Assembly: GCF_026151205.1 (NCBI RefSeq)
Contig: NC_087083.1
Coordinates: forward strand, 3,238,536 to 3,302,535
Length of the DNA: 64,000 bases
From: Bolinopsis microptera
Lineage: Eukaryota > Ctenophora > Tentaculata > Lobata > Bolinopsidae
Direction: 5' to 3'
Positions 10,687 to 20,334 of this stretch are shown here, one piece after another. The notes beneath the pieces are model-generated. The model ran no database searches. It saw only the letters and a list, made by a program, of their open reading frames with translations, and was not told the DNA's origin. Positions within the stretch are counted from its first letter, which is position 1; every line of letters starts with the position of its first letter. Made by a program: the position numbers and the translations under genes.

Positions 10687-10849
10687 CTTGATTGTTATCC
10701 CATGGTACTTCTGTAACGCGAACGTCTGGATAGTTGGTTATAGTTGCCCATGATGATGATGTACTTTTGGCACTTGAGCTTGGCGGCGTTATTACGGGTG
10801 ACAGAAGAAATAGTAACAGTAACAAAGGAACCTCCAGGCGTGAAATCAT
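10687..10849 (-). CDS. LDLa-repeat GPCR, exon 1 (signal peptide)
   Basis: Starts with the ATG at 10849 and encodes MISRLEVPLLLLLFLLSP, a clear signal peptide, followed by a Ser/Thr-rich stretch ending VTEVPWDNNQ. The donor AAG|GTATTA leaves phase 1, matching the acceptor of exon 2 (g + AA gives Glu). The exon length, 54 codons plus one base, supports the model. The gene therefore reads on the minus strand from 10849 to 5157. Confidence 0.8.
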
Positions 10850-11316
10850 TTCTCGTTAGCTCGTTATGTAACTAAAAGTAAGTAGTAGATTGAGTTAAAA
10901 TTGTCTAAAATATTTCAAAATCCAATTTTTAGAAATTCTGAAATACAGCTGACTGAACAACTAGCAAGAGGGTAAATTTCAAAACAAATATCTGTTGTTG
11001 AAAATCAAGAATAAAGAACCAGAAAAAACGTGTATGAAATCAGACTGAAAGTGAGAAGTTAAGGGAATAATTATGAAGTAAGCAGTCAAATCTTTGAATT
11101 ATGTGTCTGAAATTGTGGTATTGCTGTGGTCATTGTCTTTTTAAACGGAATAATTATGAAATAAGTAGTCAAATCCTTGAATCATGTGTTTGAAGTTGTG
11201 GTTGCTGTGGTCATTTTCTTTTTAAACGGATCAGTATTCAAAGATTTCACTAATCATCAGATTGAAGCTGCAGGTAACGTGATTTGCAACAAATGAAAAT
11301 GGCTCTCACACACACT
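10850..11316. other. 5' flank of the receptor gene with an 83-bp tandem duplication
   Basis: AT-rich upstream region of the minus-strand receptor. Two imperfect tandem copies of an 83-bp unit occupy 11064-11146 and 11147-11228, each beginning GGAATAATTATGAA. No recognisable promoter motif or gene. Confidence 0.6.
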
Positions 11317-11453
11317 TGTTATGTATTATTGATTATATTATGATGTATGATATTAGTTATTATGTATGATTCTGACCAATACCTTTCAGCCTCTGATTAG
11401 AGGACTAGCTAAGTCAAGTGTATCCATTGTTCGAGATAAGATAGTCCATTACA
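11317..11453 (+). repeat. 5' LTR of gag-only mini LTR element
   Basis: 137-bp sequence beginning TGTTATG and ending CATTACA, repeated almost identically at 12024-12162. It is followed at once by TTGGCGACGAGATG, which has the form of a Ty3/Gypsy primer-binding site. The five bases before it (ACACT) nearly match the five after the 3' LTR (AAACT). Confidence 0.8.
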
Positions 11454-11464
11454 TTGGCGACGAG

Positions 11465-12049
11465 ATGACGAAAACGTACCCATATCCACTTACCCCTGGA
11501 GTCAGTGCTCCAGATGACTGGTTTGAACAGTATACGTGGTTCCTGAAGAGTCAACATGCTTACCCGGTTGAACCGGAAGCGTTGCAGGAGAACCCTAACG
11601 AAGCTCAGCAGACGGCACATAACGCATTGGTAGCAGAATACAATCGGCCGAGTGAAATGATCAAACCACATTTCCTAACCAGTATAGACCCGGACATCTA
11701 TTCTTTACTTACTTCATTAGCGTCACCTAATAATGTGCATGAGCTGACCTATTTTGAAATGAAAGACATTCTAATTAACCACATGGTCCCGAAGCCGACA
11801 GTGTTAGCAGAGCGATTCAAATTCTACAAATGCCACCCGAAACAGTCAGAAAAAACTGCAGATTTTGTCGCAAGGTTTAAAAAACTGGCAGTAAAATGCA
11901 AGTTTACGGACTTCGGTAGTTTGATGTTGGATCAATTTATAATGGGGATAATTAACTCAGAAGCACAGGAGTTGCTATTGGAGGAGGATTTCGAATTCAT
12001 TCATTCATTTGTGAAGGGAAGGTGTTATGTATTATTGATTATATTATGA
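11465..12049 (+). CDS. Gag-like protein of a deleted Ty3/Gypsy-type retrotransposon
   Basis: ATG twelve bases after the 5' LTR opens a 194-residue frame that runs into the 3' LTR and stops there. The sequence has the look of retrotransposon Gag: an Asp-Trp-Phe start region, then VARFKKLAVKC and LDQFIMGI near the end, as in the conserved Gag core of gypsy-class elements. Protease, RT, RNase H and integrase are absent. A polypurine tract (GAAGGGAAGG) lies directly before the 3' LTR, so the element keeps the sequences needed in cis. It is an internal-deletion derivative that would depend on another element for movement. Confidence 0.75.
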   Translation: MTKTYPYPLTPGVSAPDDWFEQYTWFLKSQHAYPVEPEALQENPNEAQQTAHNALVAEYNRPSEMIKPHFLTSIDPDIYSLLTSLASPNNVHELTYFEMKDILINHMVPKPTVLAERFKFYKCHPKQSEKTADFVARFKKLAVKCKFTDFGSLMLDQFIMGIINSEAQELLLEEDFEFIHSFVKGRCYVLLIIL

Positions 12050-12162
12050 TGTATGATATTAGTTATTATGTATGATTCTGACCAATACCTTTCAGTCTCT
12101 GATTAGAGGACTTAGCTAAGTCAAGTGTATCCATTGTTCGAGATATAAGATAGTCCATTACA
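12024..12162 (+). repeat. 3' LTR of gag-only mini LTR element
   Basis: 139-bp near-identical copy of 11317-11453 with a few single-base differences and two short indels. It follows the polypurine tract at 12013-12023. Near-identity of the LTRs suggests a fairly recent insertion. Confidence 0.8.
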
Positions 12163-12844
12163 AAACTGTCGCAGTACCATGTTATACTCTTTTACTGCCT
12201 AGCCCTGGAGTTCGAGCGTCTTCAACACCTTGGCTCCTCTGCTCATCTGGCAGATATTCACCGCATCTCACCCCATTCTCTCCTCAAGTTCCTCCTTAGC
12301 ATTCCTCTTTATCTCCGATTCGCAGAGTGACTTTGTTTTAACAATTATACTCCTATGTTAATGTTATGTAGGTTTATTTTCTGGCAGTACATTTTGGCGT
12401 TGCGTACATACGATTTGTGTTAATTTATAATACAACTTCAACTTTCACTTGCTCATCACCTCTTATCCTTCATGCAAATGAGTTTATTAGTGCTTTTCAT
12501 GCAACAAGTAAAACAAATCCTTTATGTCATGTTTCCAGGGTTTGGACTGGAATTGTCACCCACACCTACAACAAGAGTACGTTACCAGCATCACGGACAA
12601 AGGATAGGACAAAGAAGAGTCAAAGACACTCTCTGCCACACTCTTAGAGCCTGGCAAACTCAGATCACAGGTTAGTCTGGCAGTGGCTCACACTCTGTTG
12701 ATATCTCTTTAATGAGACTTGATTTTAGGCCTCTCAACTTCCCTAGTTGAGTGTGTCCCACAACCAAGCACATTGCCTAGAAGTCTTACATTATGTATCA
12801 CATAATGAACCTGGACATAAGTGGCGTGTAGCTCTAATTCTATT
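12163..12844. other. Non-coding
   Basis: Mixed-composition DNA with only short, unconvincing open frames. AACTGTCGCAGT at its left edge recurs in similar form at 12911 just beyond the (AAAAC) array. No feature recognised. Confidence 0.4.
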
Positions 12845-12910
12845 AACAAAACAAAACAAAACAAAACAAAACAAAACAAAACAAAACAAAACAAAACAAA
12901 ACAAAACAAA
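12845..12910 (+). repeat. (AAAAC)n microsatellite
   Basis: Thirteen uninterrupted AAAAC pentamers. Confidence 0.95.
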
Positions 12911-12927
12911 CTGTCGCAATTATAAAA

Positions 12928-12972
12928 AATCACATTACAGTGCCTATTTTTTATAGGCACTGTAATGTGATT
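12928..12972. other. Perfect 19-bp stem hairpin
   Basis: AATCACATTACAGTGCCTA at 12928-12946 is followed after a 7-base T-rich loop by its exact reverse complement at 12954-12972. It sits immediately right of the (AAAAC) array. Could be a relic foldback element; function unknown. Confidence 0.7.
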
Positions 12973-13578
12973 CAGGACACTATAACTCCAACTCTTAAAC
13001 CACCTAGTTAAACCCCTGTAGTGTAGTTGTGTAGGTGCGTATTAACCTTCCTGTACGTGTGACAGGTATCTTATAAAAACTACTTTTGTATCAGTATAGC
13101 GGATGAGGATTCTCTGAATATGCAAGAGACTCCACGACCCCATAAAAATCTGAGCTAATTACCTTTTGTAGGGCAGTAAGCTTTACTTGAAATGACAATA
13201 AACGAGGCAGATAAAGCTAAGATTCTTCTAATTACCTAATCCATATTATTATATTTATAAAGGCCGTCATTCGGGTAAGGTGGATACCTGTCGCCGACTC
13301 ACCTTGAGCCTCGTAAAGCGAGAGGATCATAAGGAGCGTTTTTTAATCATTTTATTCAATCGTGTAAGCTAAATGGTAATTTATAGCGTGTGATTGTGTT
13401 GATTAATTTATGAGCCTTAATTAAGTTCGGTGACTGACAAGGATTACACAGGATTACACAGGATTACACAGGATTAAAATTAATTTATAGATCCATTATC
13501 ATGGACCGTCATAATTGTACAGAGATTAATGAAAACAATCATCTTTGCTTGAAGTCAAGGCCAGGGTTATTCTTAAAT
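12973..13578. other. Non-coding with short GGATTACACA array
   Basis: Mostly unique AT-rich sequence. At 13441-13476 there are 3.6 copies of GGATTACACA, the reverse complement of the 10-bp satellite unit at 26.6-28.4 kb. It lies just beyond the 3' end of the minus-strand LINE relic at 13580-14623, where some LINEs carry short tandem tails. Confidence 0.6.
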
Positions 13579-13579
13579 C

Positions 13580-14623
13580 TTAATTATGACTAATTCGCGA
13601 GGTTCTCACCAAATTGATAGTAAAATTGTTTAAGTTTCGTGCATTTGAATTACGCTGACGCATATCTTCGGTGAAGCTATTTCGCTCTTCGGAGCAGCGA
13701 AGGAAATAAGTGCACACACAGTTGACAGCATAGGAGCGCCTTTCTTGAAATTGAATATACTGTGGGGTGTTTGGTTGAATATCAAGTGAGCGGTGGCAGT
13801 GAATATGGAGGCTCTGGTGATTTTGAGGAATTAGAGTTGAGTAAGGAGACAAAATTTCCATGAGATGATCTTTGAGATTTGTTTCATTGATATTGCCGGA
13901 GTCGGTGATTTCATTGCTTATTTCAATGATTGGCATTTGAGAAAGATTTTTGACTAATTTCGACCTCTGTTTTGAATACAAGTCACATATGTAAAGAACA
14001 TGCGACTCGTCTTCGATGGTCTCAACGCCCATACTTGATTGGCACCAACCACATAGTCTTTGCTCACGGGGTGTGTTGGAGTATCTGCCTCTTTCAATAT
14101 GGAGATCATGGGCGCTGATTCTAAGTTTTGTGGTGCTGTAACGACGAGAAAAGCCTTTGCATAAGTATAAGTAGGGCTCTCGGTTGAAGGTGTGTTTGAT
14201 TGAGTGATAGAATGAGAGTTTAGAAGAAGTAGATTTTTGGTATTGCCAACATTTTTTGAATTGATTGGTTAGAGCTTCGATGATTTTAGGAATTCTATAC
14301 TTTTTGCTGCATAGTGGTTTGATGGATTGACTAAAATTTGACTGATTTATGAGGGAGTCTTTTAATAATTTGTGATCACTTACAGGGTTGGGCGCGGCTT
14401 TGTTAGCTGCATTTGTATTGAGAATTCGGTGCGCAGTTACGTGATCTAGTTTGTAAATTTCATCTAGTTCAAGGAGTGGTTTTATGTTTCGATACCAAGG
14501 TAAGTTTAGTGATTTTTGTTCTTTTACGGCTGCAGTGACAAACGAATTCGACTTTGATTTTGTATTTAGCCTTTTGAAGTAATTTAACGTTAAGCGAATT
14601 GAGAGGAGACGACGAATTGACAA
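13580..14623 (-). pseudogene. LINE reverse-transcriptase C-terminal fragment
   Basis: A 347-residue frame with no RT catalytic core. It aligns by eye with the C-terminal part of the LINE relic at 23402-25833: both share LNLPWY, KLSFY, a RxSAHxxxIExGRY block and a cysteine/histidine segment (CGWCQSS then ESHVLYICDLY). In the LINE families I know this region follows the RT and forms a zinc-finger-like domain. The element is 5' truncated and abuts the dispersed repeat at 14625-14890. Confidence 0.65.
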
Positions 14624-14624
14624 G

Positions 14625-14890
14625 AGACGACGGCATCAACTTTAACGCAACTTTCCGCAAAAACCGAAAAAGATATACAACTGAAACTTTTTTGACTGGG
14701 TCAAATGCTTTAATGGCCTTCAAATCAGCATGAAAAAATAAAAAATTGGCCAAGGAATAATAATTTTAGTGCCCAAAATTTGGACTCCCAAGTGGTGTCA
14801 AAAACGCGAATTAAATAGGTAATAATTATTTTAGTCTCTCGAGTCTTGACACCACTTTAGGGTTAGACGGGTTCCTGCTAGTTAATGTAA
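14625..14890 (-). repeat. Dispersed repeat R, copy 1
   Basis: Matches 25846-26090 and the split copy at 43055-43130 plus 43765-43970, here in reverse orientation. The family starts with GCAGGAACCCGT and includes an inverted pair TGGTGTCAA / TTGACACCA about 60 bp apart, followed by TGGGGGTCCAAATTTTGGG. All three copies lie against a LINE fragment of one family. No coding capacity. Possibly a non-autonomous element or the 5' region of a larger one. Confidence 0.7.
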
Positions 14891-15494
14891 ATTACCTACT
14901 ACCTAGCTATTTCTAAATAATAAATACGCGGCAAAACTTTCTAGCGATCATATATCATTTCAGAAATCAACTTCTGTACTCATATAGTTCATACTTTATC
15001 TTAGTAGAACACAATGCCCACTCAATACCTAAGATATCTTCCGTTGATCAGGAATAAAAGAAAAAGGATATTCTACTCAAGTGTCAATTCCAGAATGTAA
15101 GATCATTTCAGGCTTTATAACTTTACAATGTGATATACAGGGTGTACCACAGAAAGTTAGACTTTTTTGAGATAATGATACAAAATATTATGAAGGAGCA
15201 GTTGCTGTATATGCATTTAAACACTCTTAAATTACTCGAGAAGATTAACACCAGCATAGAAAAGTACATCCTCCAAACTTGAGAGAAAAGACATTTGGAG
15301 ATTTTATTTGGCTTCATGTTATTCCGGCCTTTTTATTACCTGGGGACCCCAGGCTATAATATAATGTTCATAAATATTATATAGAGGTTCGGAATGACTG
15401 TTTCCGTATACATGGAATTTGAATAAATTTTGGGGCCGATCAAAATTTAAAATATGACAAACTAAAAATATAAAAATATAATATTTTAAAAAAA

Positions 15495-15529
<35 letters not shown>

Positions 15530-16537
15530 GACAAACTCTAATCTGGTGAACAATCAATATTTTATTTCAAAATTACCATATGCGCTCGATAACTTTCCCA
15601 ACAGTTGCTCTAAATTTACGTTAGTTCCACTAGTTCACTGTCTATTCTTCTATTGTATCTCTGTCCAGTGTCTAATGGTCAGTTCACCTCACTGAATCTC
15701 ATCCTACACCTGTAATAACGGTATGAGATACCAGGTTTTGCTAAGAGCAAGGGACTTACTACTACTAGTAGTACTCAATAGTCAATATGGTTTTCTGTAT
15801 AACGTGCTGGTTGTTTCATTTGCATGGGAATGCAATGTTGCCTTGTGGGCAGTTTTGTATTACAGGAGATATATTATATCTATTGAGGGACGTCCTGGTC
15901 CAACATGCGTTCTCATATGGATGGTCCCCGCTAATAACAAGTGACAATAGCACGTGACCACTGACCCCGCTAATAACAGACACTCGTCCCTCACCTTGCT
16001 GCTGTTCATCCACATATTGGGCCCCTCTTTCTGTTGAATGATAGAAATATAGAAACATAGGTGCTGGTATTTGATTCGAATGGATAGTTTATATTAAAAT
16101 TCCCCTTTTTCGTAATTATTTTTCATTTGTTGTATTATTTGCATCGCATAAGTTCTGAATTCTCATTATTTTCTCCTTTTAAATTTCTGTAATCTATAAT
16201 AGTGCCCGCTCCTAAATATATACGTACAGTTTCCGACGATCGTTTTTTAAGGTTCACAAGCGTGAATATAGTTTGCATGTAGGACGGTTTTTGCATTGTT
16301 GCTATGGTTACTTCATTGTTGTTATGGTTACTTCATTGTTGTTATGGTAATAGGTAACTACGCATTATGCACTTAATGGTATTAGTTATAAAGGAGTATC
16401 CCATATTTGAGTGATAATACCAAATATAGTCACATCGTCCACAGCTTTGCACGTGGTTCAACTTTCTCGTAAGATGGACTAATTATCAAGTAAAAATACG
16501 TTCCTTTTAATAACGTTCATTATTTATAGGTTATGGC
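14891..16537 (+). repeat. Upstream part of a segmental duplication (partner at 49770-52710)
   Basis: From TAAATTACCTACTACC onward this matches 49785-52710 in order and orientation. The partner has an extra 1459-bp hAT-like insertion; this copy has extra sequence around a poly(A) tract at about 15489-15530. The segment leads directly into exon 1 of the adhesion-receptor copy at 16538, so the duplicated block includes the gene's 5' flank and presumably its promoter. A mariner-like end (TATACAGGGTGTACCACAG) at 15136 is present in both copies. Confidence 0.8.
15489..15530 (+). repeat. Poly(A) tract
   Basis: An A-rich run of about 42 bases, flanked on both sides by AAATATGACAAACT-like sequence (left copy near 15450, right copy at 15526). 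That is the pattern of a poly(A)-tailed insertion with a short target duplication. Absent from the paralogous region near 51700. Confidence 0.7.
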
Positions 16538-16616
16538 ATGCTAGTTCGGAAAATTCTAGTAGCCCACAGTTTGCTCTGGATTCTAGGACAAGTTTGTGCG
16601 TTTGATTACACTAACA
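16538..16616 (+). CDS. Adhesion GPCR 5' copy 1, exon 1 (signal peptide)
   Basis: Encodes MLVRKILVAHSLLWILGQ and a following cysteine, ending TN with donor A|GTAAG in phase 1. Almost identical exons lie at 52711-52783 (plus) and 22774-22852 (minus). The matching exon 2 is at 20029-20298, beyond a LINE inserted in the intron. Frame and splice sites are intact, but no later exons (Cys-rich repeats, GAIN, 7TM) follow in this copy. It is a gene fragment or could encode a short secreted product. Confidence 0.7.
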
Positions 16617-16721
16617 GTAAGTTGGACGATTCTAAGTTTTATAAAATGATAAGTATAGATTAATTTGCTTATAGTTACGTACGTCATTGATGAAAGTTCA
16701 ATGATTTGATTTAACTTACAC

Positions 16722-19700
16722 TTATATCAGATGGTCCGTTCGAGTAATGTCAGCGGTGGAGACGGTGGTGACGCCAACTCCAACATATTTAACCCGAAGA
16801 AGAAATCATTTGTATCAACAACCATTGCATTAATGATCAGCTTCGCCACATTTAACATCCGTGGGCTCGGTGTTCAGCAAGATGATAGCCTACATAGTAA
16901 ACGTGAGTTACTAGGATTAGACTGTGAAAAGTACAATGTCGACATCTGCGCTCTGCAGGAAACTAAAGTCACCGAATCAGACAGCCTTGTTTTGCGCAAC
17001 GGTTTTAACTTGTTTCTGTTCGAGCAGTTGGAAAGTCGCCATGGAGGCTTGGGTTTTATAATCAGTCCTCGCATGATGAACTATGTGGTTTGCTGGAAGT
17101 ACATCAGTGACCGGGTATGCTATGTCGATATTTGCATCCCCTCACGTAGCGGTACACCCTTACGTTGCAGGGTGATCAATGCCTACTGTCCACATCAGGG
17201 GCTAGTCCGTAAAAATCCAGTTGTTTTGGATAACTTTTATGGGCAGCTAAGAGAGGCCAAGAATGTACCCTCTAAAGTGGAGTTGCAATTTCTGGGTGAC
17301 TTTAATTCAAAACTGGGTAAATTATCCCCTTCTGATATTGAACAGGGTTTTGGTAGATATATGGGGAAATACGGAATGGGAGTAAGGAACGAAAACGGTT
17401 CTAGATTACTGGATTTTATCTCAGAAAATAATCTGTTTGCTGTGAACACTAGTTTTATACAACCTAGCAGACGTGTTACATCATTTACTGGTTGGCGGAA
17501 GGATTGGTCGGCTGGTCGGTACAGTAAGAAGACACTGCCTGTATACTCTCAAATAGATTACATGCTATGCCGAAATAGATCTAAGTGTCTTTTGACTCAA
17601 TCAAGAACTTATGCTGGTACTAAAACATTTTCAGATCATAGACTTGTCATTGCTCGCATCAATTTCAGCAACATTAATCTTTGTTTCAAACCTAAACAAC
17701 GTCGTTTTCCTTCTTATAATATATCAGAACTTGTAAGCAACAAAGATATGCAACATAAATATCACTTGGCCCTTGAAGGTAAGTTCTCAAATTTTGTGAC
17801 CAGCAACGATCCAAATGCCGACCTTCAAAATCTTATGTCTCATATTCGTGATGCTGCCAATGTTTCCATCGGCCCAAAACCTAAAGCTCGCTTGAAACAT
17901 CACAGCAGTGATGACACTCTCAAAGAGCTTGTTGAAAAGCGTCACGATCTCCGACAGCTACTTAACAATAATCAATCTCTTGATCGAACTACATTGAGGT
18001 CATCCATCAACCACCTCACTAATAGTATCCAGAAAAGATTAGTTGAAGTGAGGTCTGCTCAAGCTGATCAGACCTATAGTGATATTACTAACACAAACGA
18101 TTCAAGGAAAATGTTTGAAGCAGTAAGACATCTTCAGAAAAGTAAACCACCTAATAACTCGATTGGTGTTCATGATTAAAATGGCTGTTTGATTGCATCT
18201 GACGACATGAAAGCTTCTGTTGTTAGAGACTATCTCGAAAAACAGCTGACTCGCAATGAGCAACCTCTCGAGCCTTTTGAGGGACTACCACGTGCTCTCA
18301 ATGTCCCTTTTACTGGAGTTGAAATACATGCAGCCACCTCTAGCTTGAAAAATGGGAGGGCAAATGGTCCCGATGGAATACCCAACGAGCTAATTAAGTA
18401 CTCTAATAGTACAGTCCATGAACATTATGCTGGAATCATCAACAGTTGTTTCGAGACACATACTTTCCCCATTTCCATTGGAGAGGCTACTATAACACCC
18501 TTACAGAAGCCAAAAAAACCTATTGGTCCTCTGAAGAATTTACGTCCACTCACCTTGTCCAATGCAGCCAGAAAAACTCTGTCTATGGCTACTCTTAAAA
18601 GGATAGAAGAAAAAGTGAACGCCTTCACTGGTCCATGGCAGTGCGCATATAAACGCGCTCGTTCTTGTGCTGATATTGTTTGGTGTCAGCGAGTTCTACT
18701 GTCAGTTGTCCAAAGAAAGAAATGGGAGTATCATCGCATGGGCATTGATATGTCTAGTGCATTTGACACGATCAAACGCACTACGATTCTTGAACTCCTG
18801 AAACTGTGTGGCTGTACTGAGGATGAGCTGAGGATTGTCCGGTTGTTGTTGTCCAACACAAAGCTACGGGTGAAGGTAAATGGAGTTCTTTCAGCCGAGT
18901 TTTTAAGTCTTCTTGGAGCTGTCTGTTCACCCTTGTCTTGGCTGGTGCTTTGAATGAACTTAGATGGACTATAACAATCAGTTTAGATAGGCCGATCCCC
19001 CCGATTACTATTGCTGGCCTTCCACTTGACACTGAATATGCTGATGATGTTGACTTCAATGATGAAGAGGAAGACAACTTGAGAGCTATTTTGCCCCAGG
19101 CAACAGCTATACTCGAGAAATGGAACCTCTTTGTCAATGAAGACAAAACAGACTTCACTCATGTTTATTTAGCTAGTACGGGTGAAGTCGACAGTGATGG
19201 AAAATTAGTGTCGGGGAATGAAGCATGGAGGAAAAGTATCACTCTAGGGTCCGTCTTGTGTAGCAAAGCTGATATTCAGCGTCGCATAAACCTGGGATAT
19301 GCTGCCTTTAATAATTACAAGAAGGCCTGGAGTGATAAACTGCCCCTAAACAAACGTCTAATACTGTATAATGCTTTAGTCGTATCGGTTCTTATGTACA
19401 ACTCATCCTGTTGGGCCGTCCCCAAAATATTCCTTGAAAAACTAGATGTTGTTCACCGCAGACATCTTCGCACTATTTTGAATATAAAGTACCCAGGAGT
19501 CATCTCCAACAAAAACTTGTATAAACGCTGCAATGCTGAACCATTGTCAGAAAAAGTGGCCCGTAGTCGGTGGAGAATGTTAGGACATGTTTTGCGGGGT
19601 CCTATTGACGGACCAGCGTTTTCTTCCCTCATTTTTGCCATCAATACACTGGACTTACCAGGGAGAAGAGGAAGACCCCAAAGCAATCTATTCTCGCTGA

Positions 19701-19906
19701 TTGTGCATGATTTATGTAAAAGAAATCTTTATTTAAATAATATCTTTGACCTGCATTATCTCCGTAATTTGAGTTATGACAAGAGATATTGGCGGAAATT
19801 GCAATGAAGTTTTTAATTTTTAGTTTTTGTTTTAGGGAAAGATTAGACTTGGGCGTTGTTTTTTTAACTATCCCTTGTTTAGAACTTTGATTTTAATAAT
19901 TATATC
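16722..19906 (+). mobile_element. Nearly full-length APE-type LINE with 7-bp target-site duplication
   Basis: LINE body 16729-19899 between two copies of TTATATC (16722-16728, 19900-19906). The empty site is seen twice in paralogous introns of this window (near 22640 on the minus strand and 52880 on the plus strand), both reading ACACTTATATCTGAAG. The element starts two bases before its ATG and ends in a TTTTAATAA tail. It is in the sense orientation of the host gene copy. Confidence 0.85.
16731..19807 (+). pseudogene. LINE endonuclease-reverse transcriptase ORF, broken
   Basis: The N-terminal part (16731-18179) is an apurinic-type endonuclease: FATFNIRGLG, ICALQETK, and SDHRLVIARI at the end of the domain. 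An in-frame TAA at 18177 interrupts it; translation then continues in the same frame with RT block NGPDGIPNELIK and the catalytic MSSAFDTIKR. A frameshift near 18940 destroys the Gly-Gln-Gly turn before the third frame, which carries EYADDVDF (YADD box) and the C-terminus to 19807. So the enzyme is dead by one nonsense codon and one frameshift. The second copy at 61847-64000 is related but divergent. Confidence 0.85.
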
Positions 19907-20028
19907 TGAAGAATTAACTGTGTAGATCTGTATTCGTTAATGTATTATGAAACGTTGTGTACATTGCTACGTGTACTATACTAGTGTAACTACTAACTAG
20001 GTGCAAATTAAGTTATATTACTTTTCAG

Positions 20029-20298
20029 AACTGAAAACTCAGAATGCCTTTGTACCTGTTCCTGAAGCTGGGATAAAGTTCTCAGATGGATCTGATGTGT
20101 GGCAAGAGAATCCAGTGCCATCACCTGCTGTTTGTCAACTGAACGATGTTGAAGATATCCTGCGGAGTGAACGAAATGTTTATATAATGACCCTGAAAGG
20201 AGATGGTGTAGATATCTCCATAAAACTAACACCAAATGAGAACCCTGGCCTTCGAAAAGTTGAGCTAGGAGATCTAAATCTCAGAAGTATTAGCACAG
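20029..20298 (+). CDS. Adhesion GPCR 5' copy 1, exon 2
   Basis: TTTTCAG acceptor at 20028 and CAG|GTACAA donor, phase 1 at both ends, as in the paralogues at 52999-53295 and 22238-22546. It encodes LKTQNAFVPVPEAGIKFSDG, a PSPAVCQL block and a Leu/Asp-rich end. I do not recognise the domain. Read through the donor, the frame stops after 12 more codons. No exon 3 is found in the copy; an inverted repeat begins just downstream. Confidence 0.65.
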
Positions 20299-20334
20299 GT
20301 ACAATTTTTAATAATTATAATATCACTAATTAGT

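Noticed and set aside
12709-12960. Phe/Cys-rich or Lys/Gln/Asn-rich frames across the AAAAC repeat
   Set aside because: Produced by the pentamer microsatellite.
12163-13578. tRNA or SINE search in the non-coding stretches
   Set aside because: No convincing A/B box pair or cloverleaf was found by eye; a covariance search would be needed to exclude it fully.
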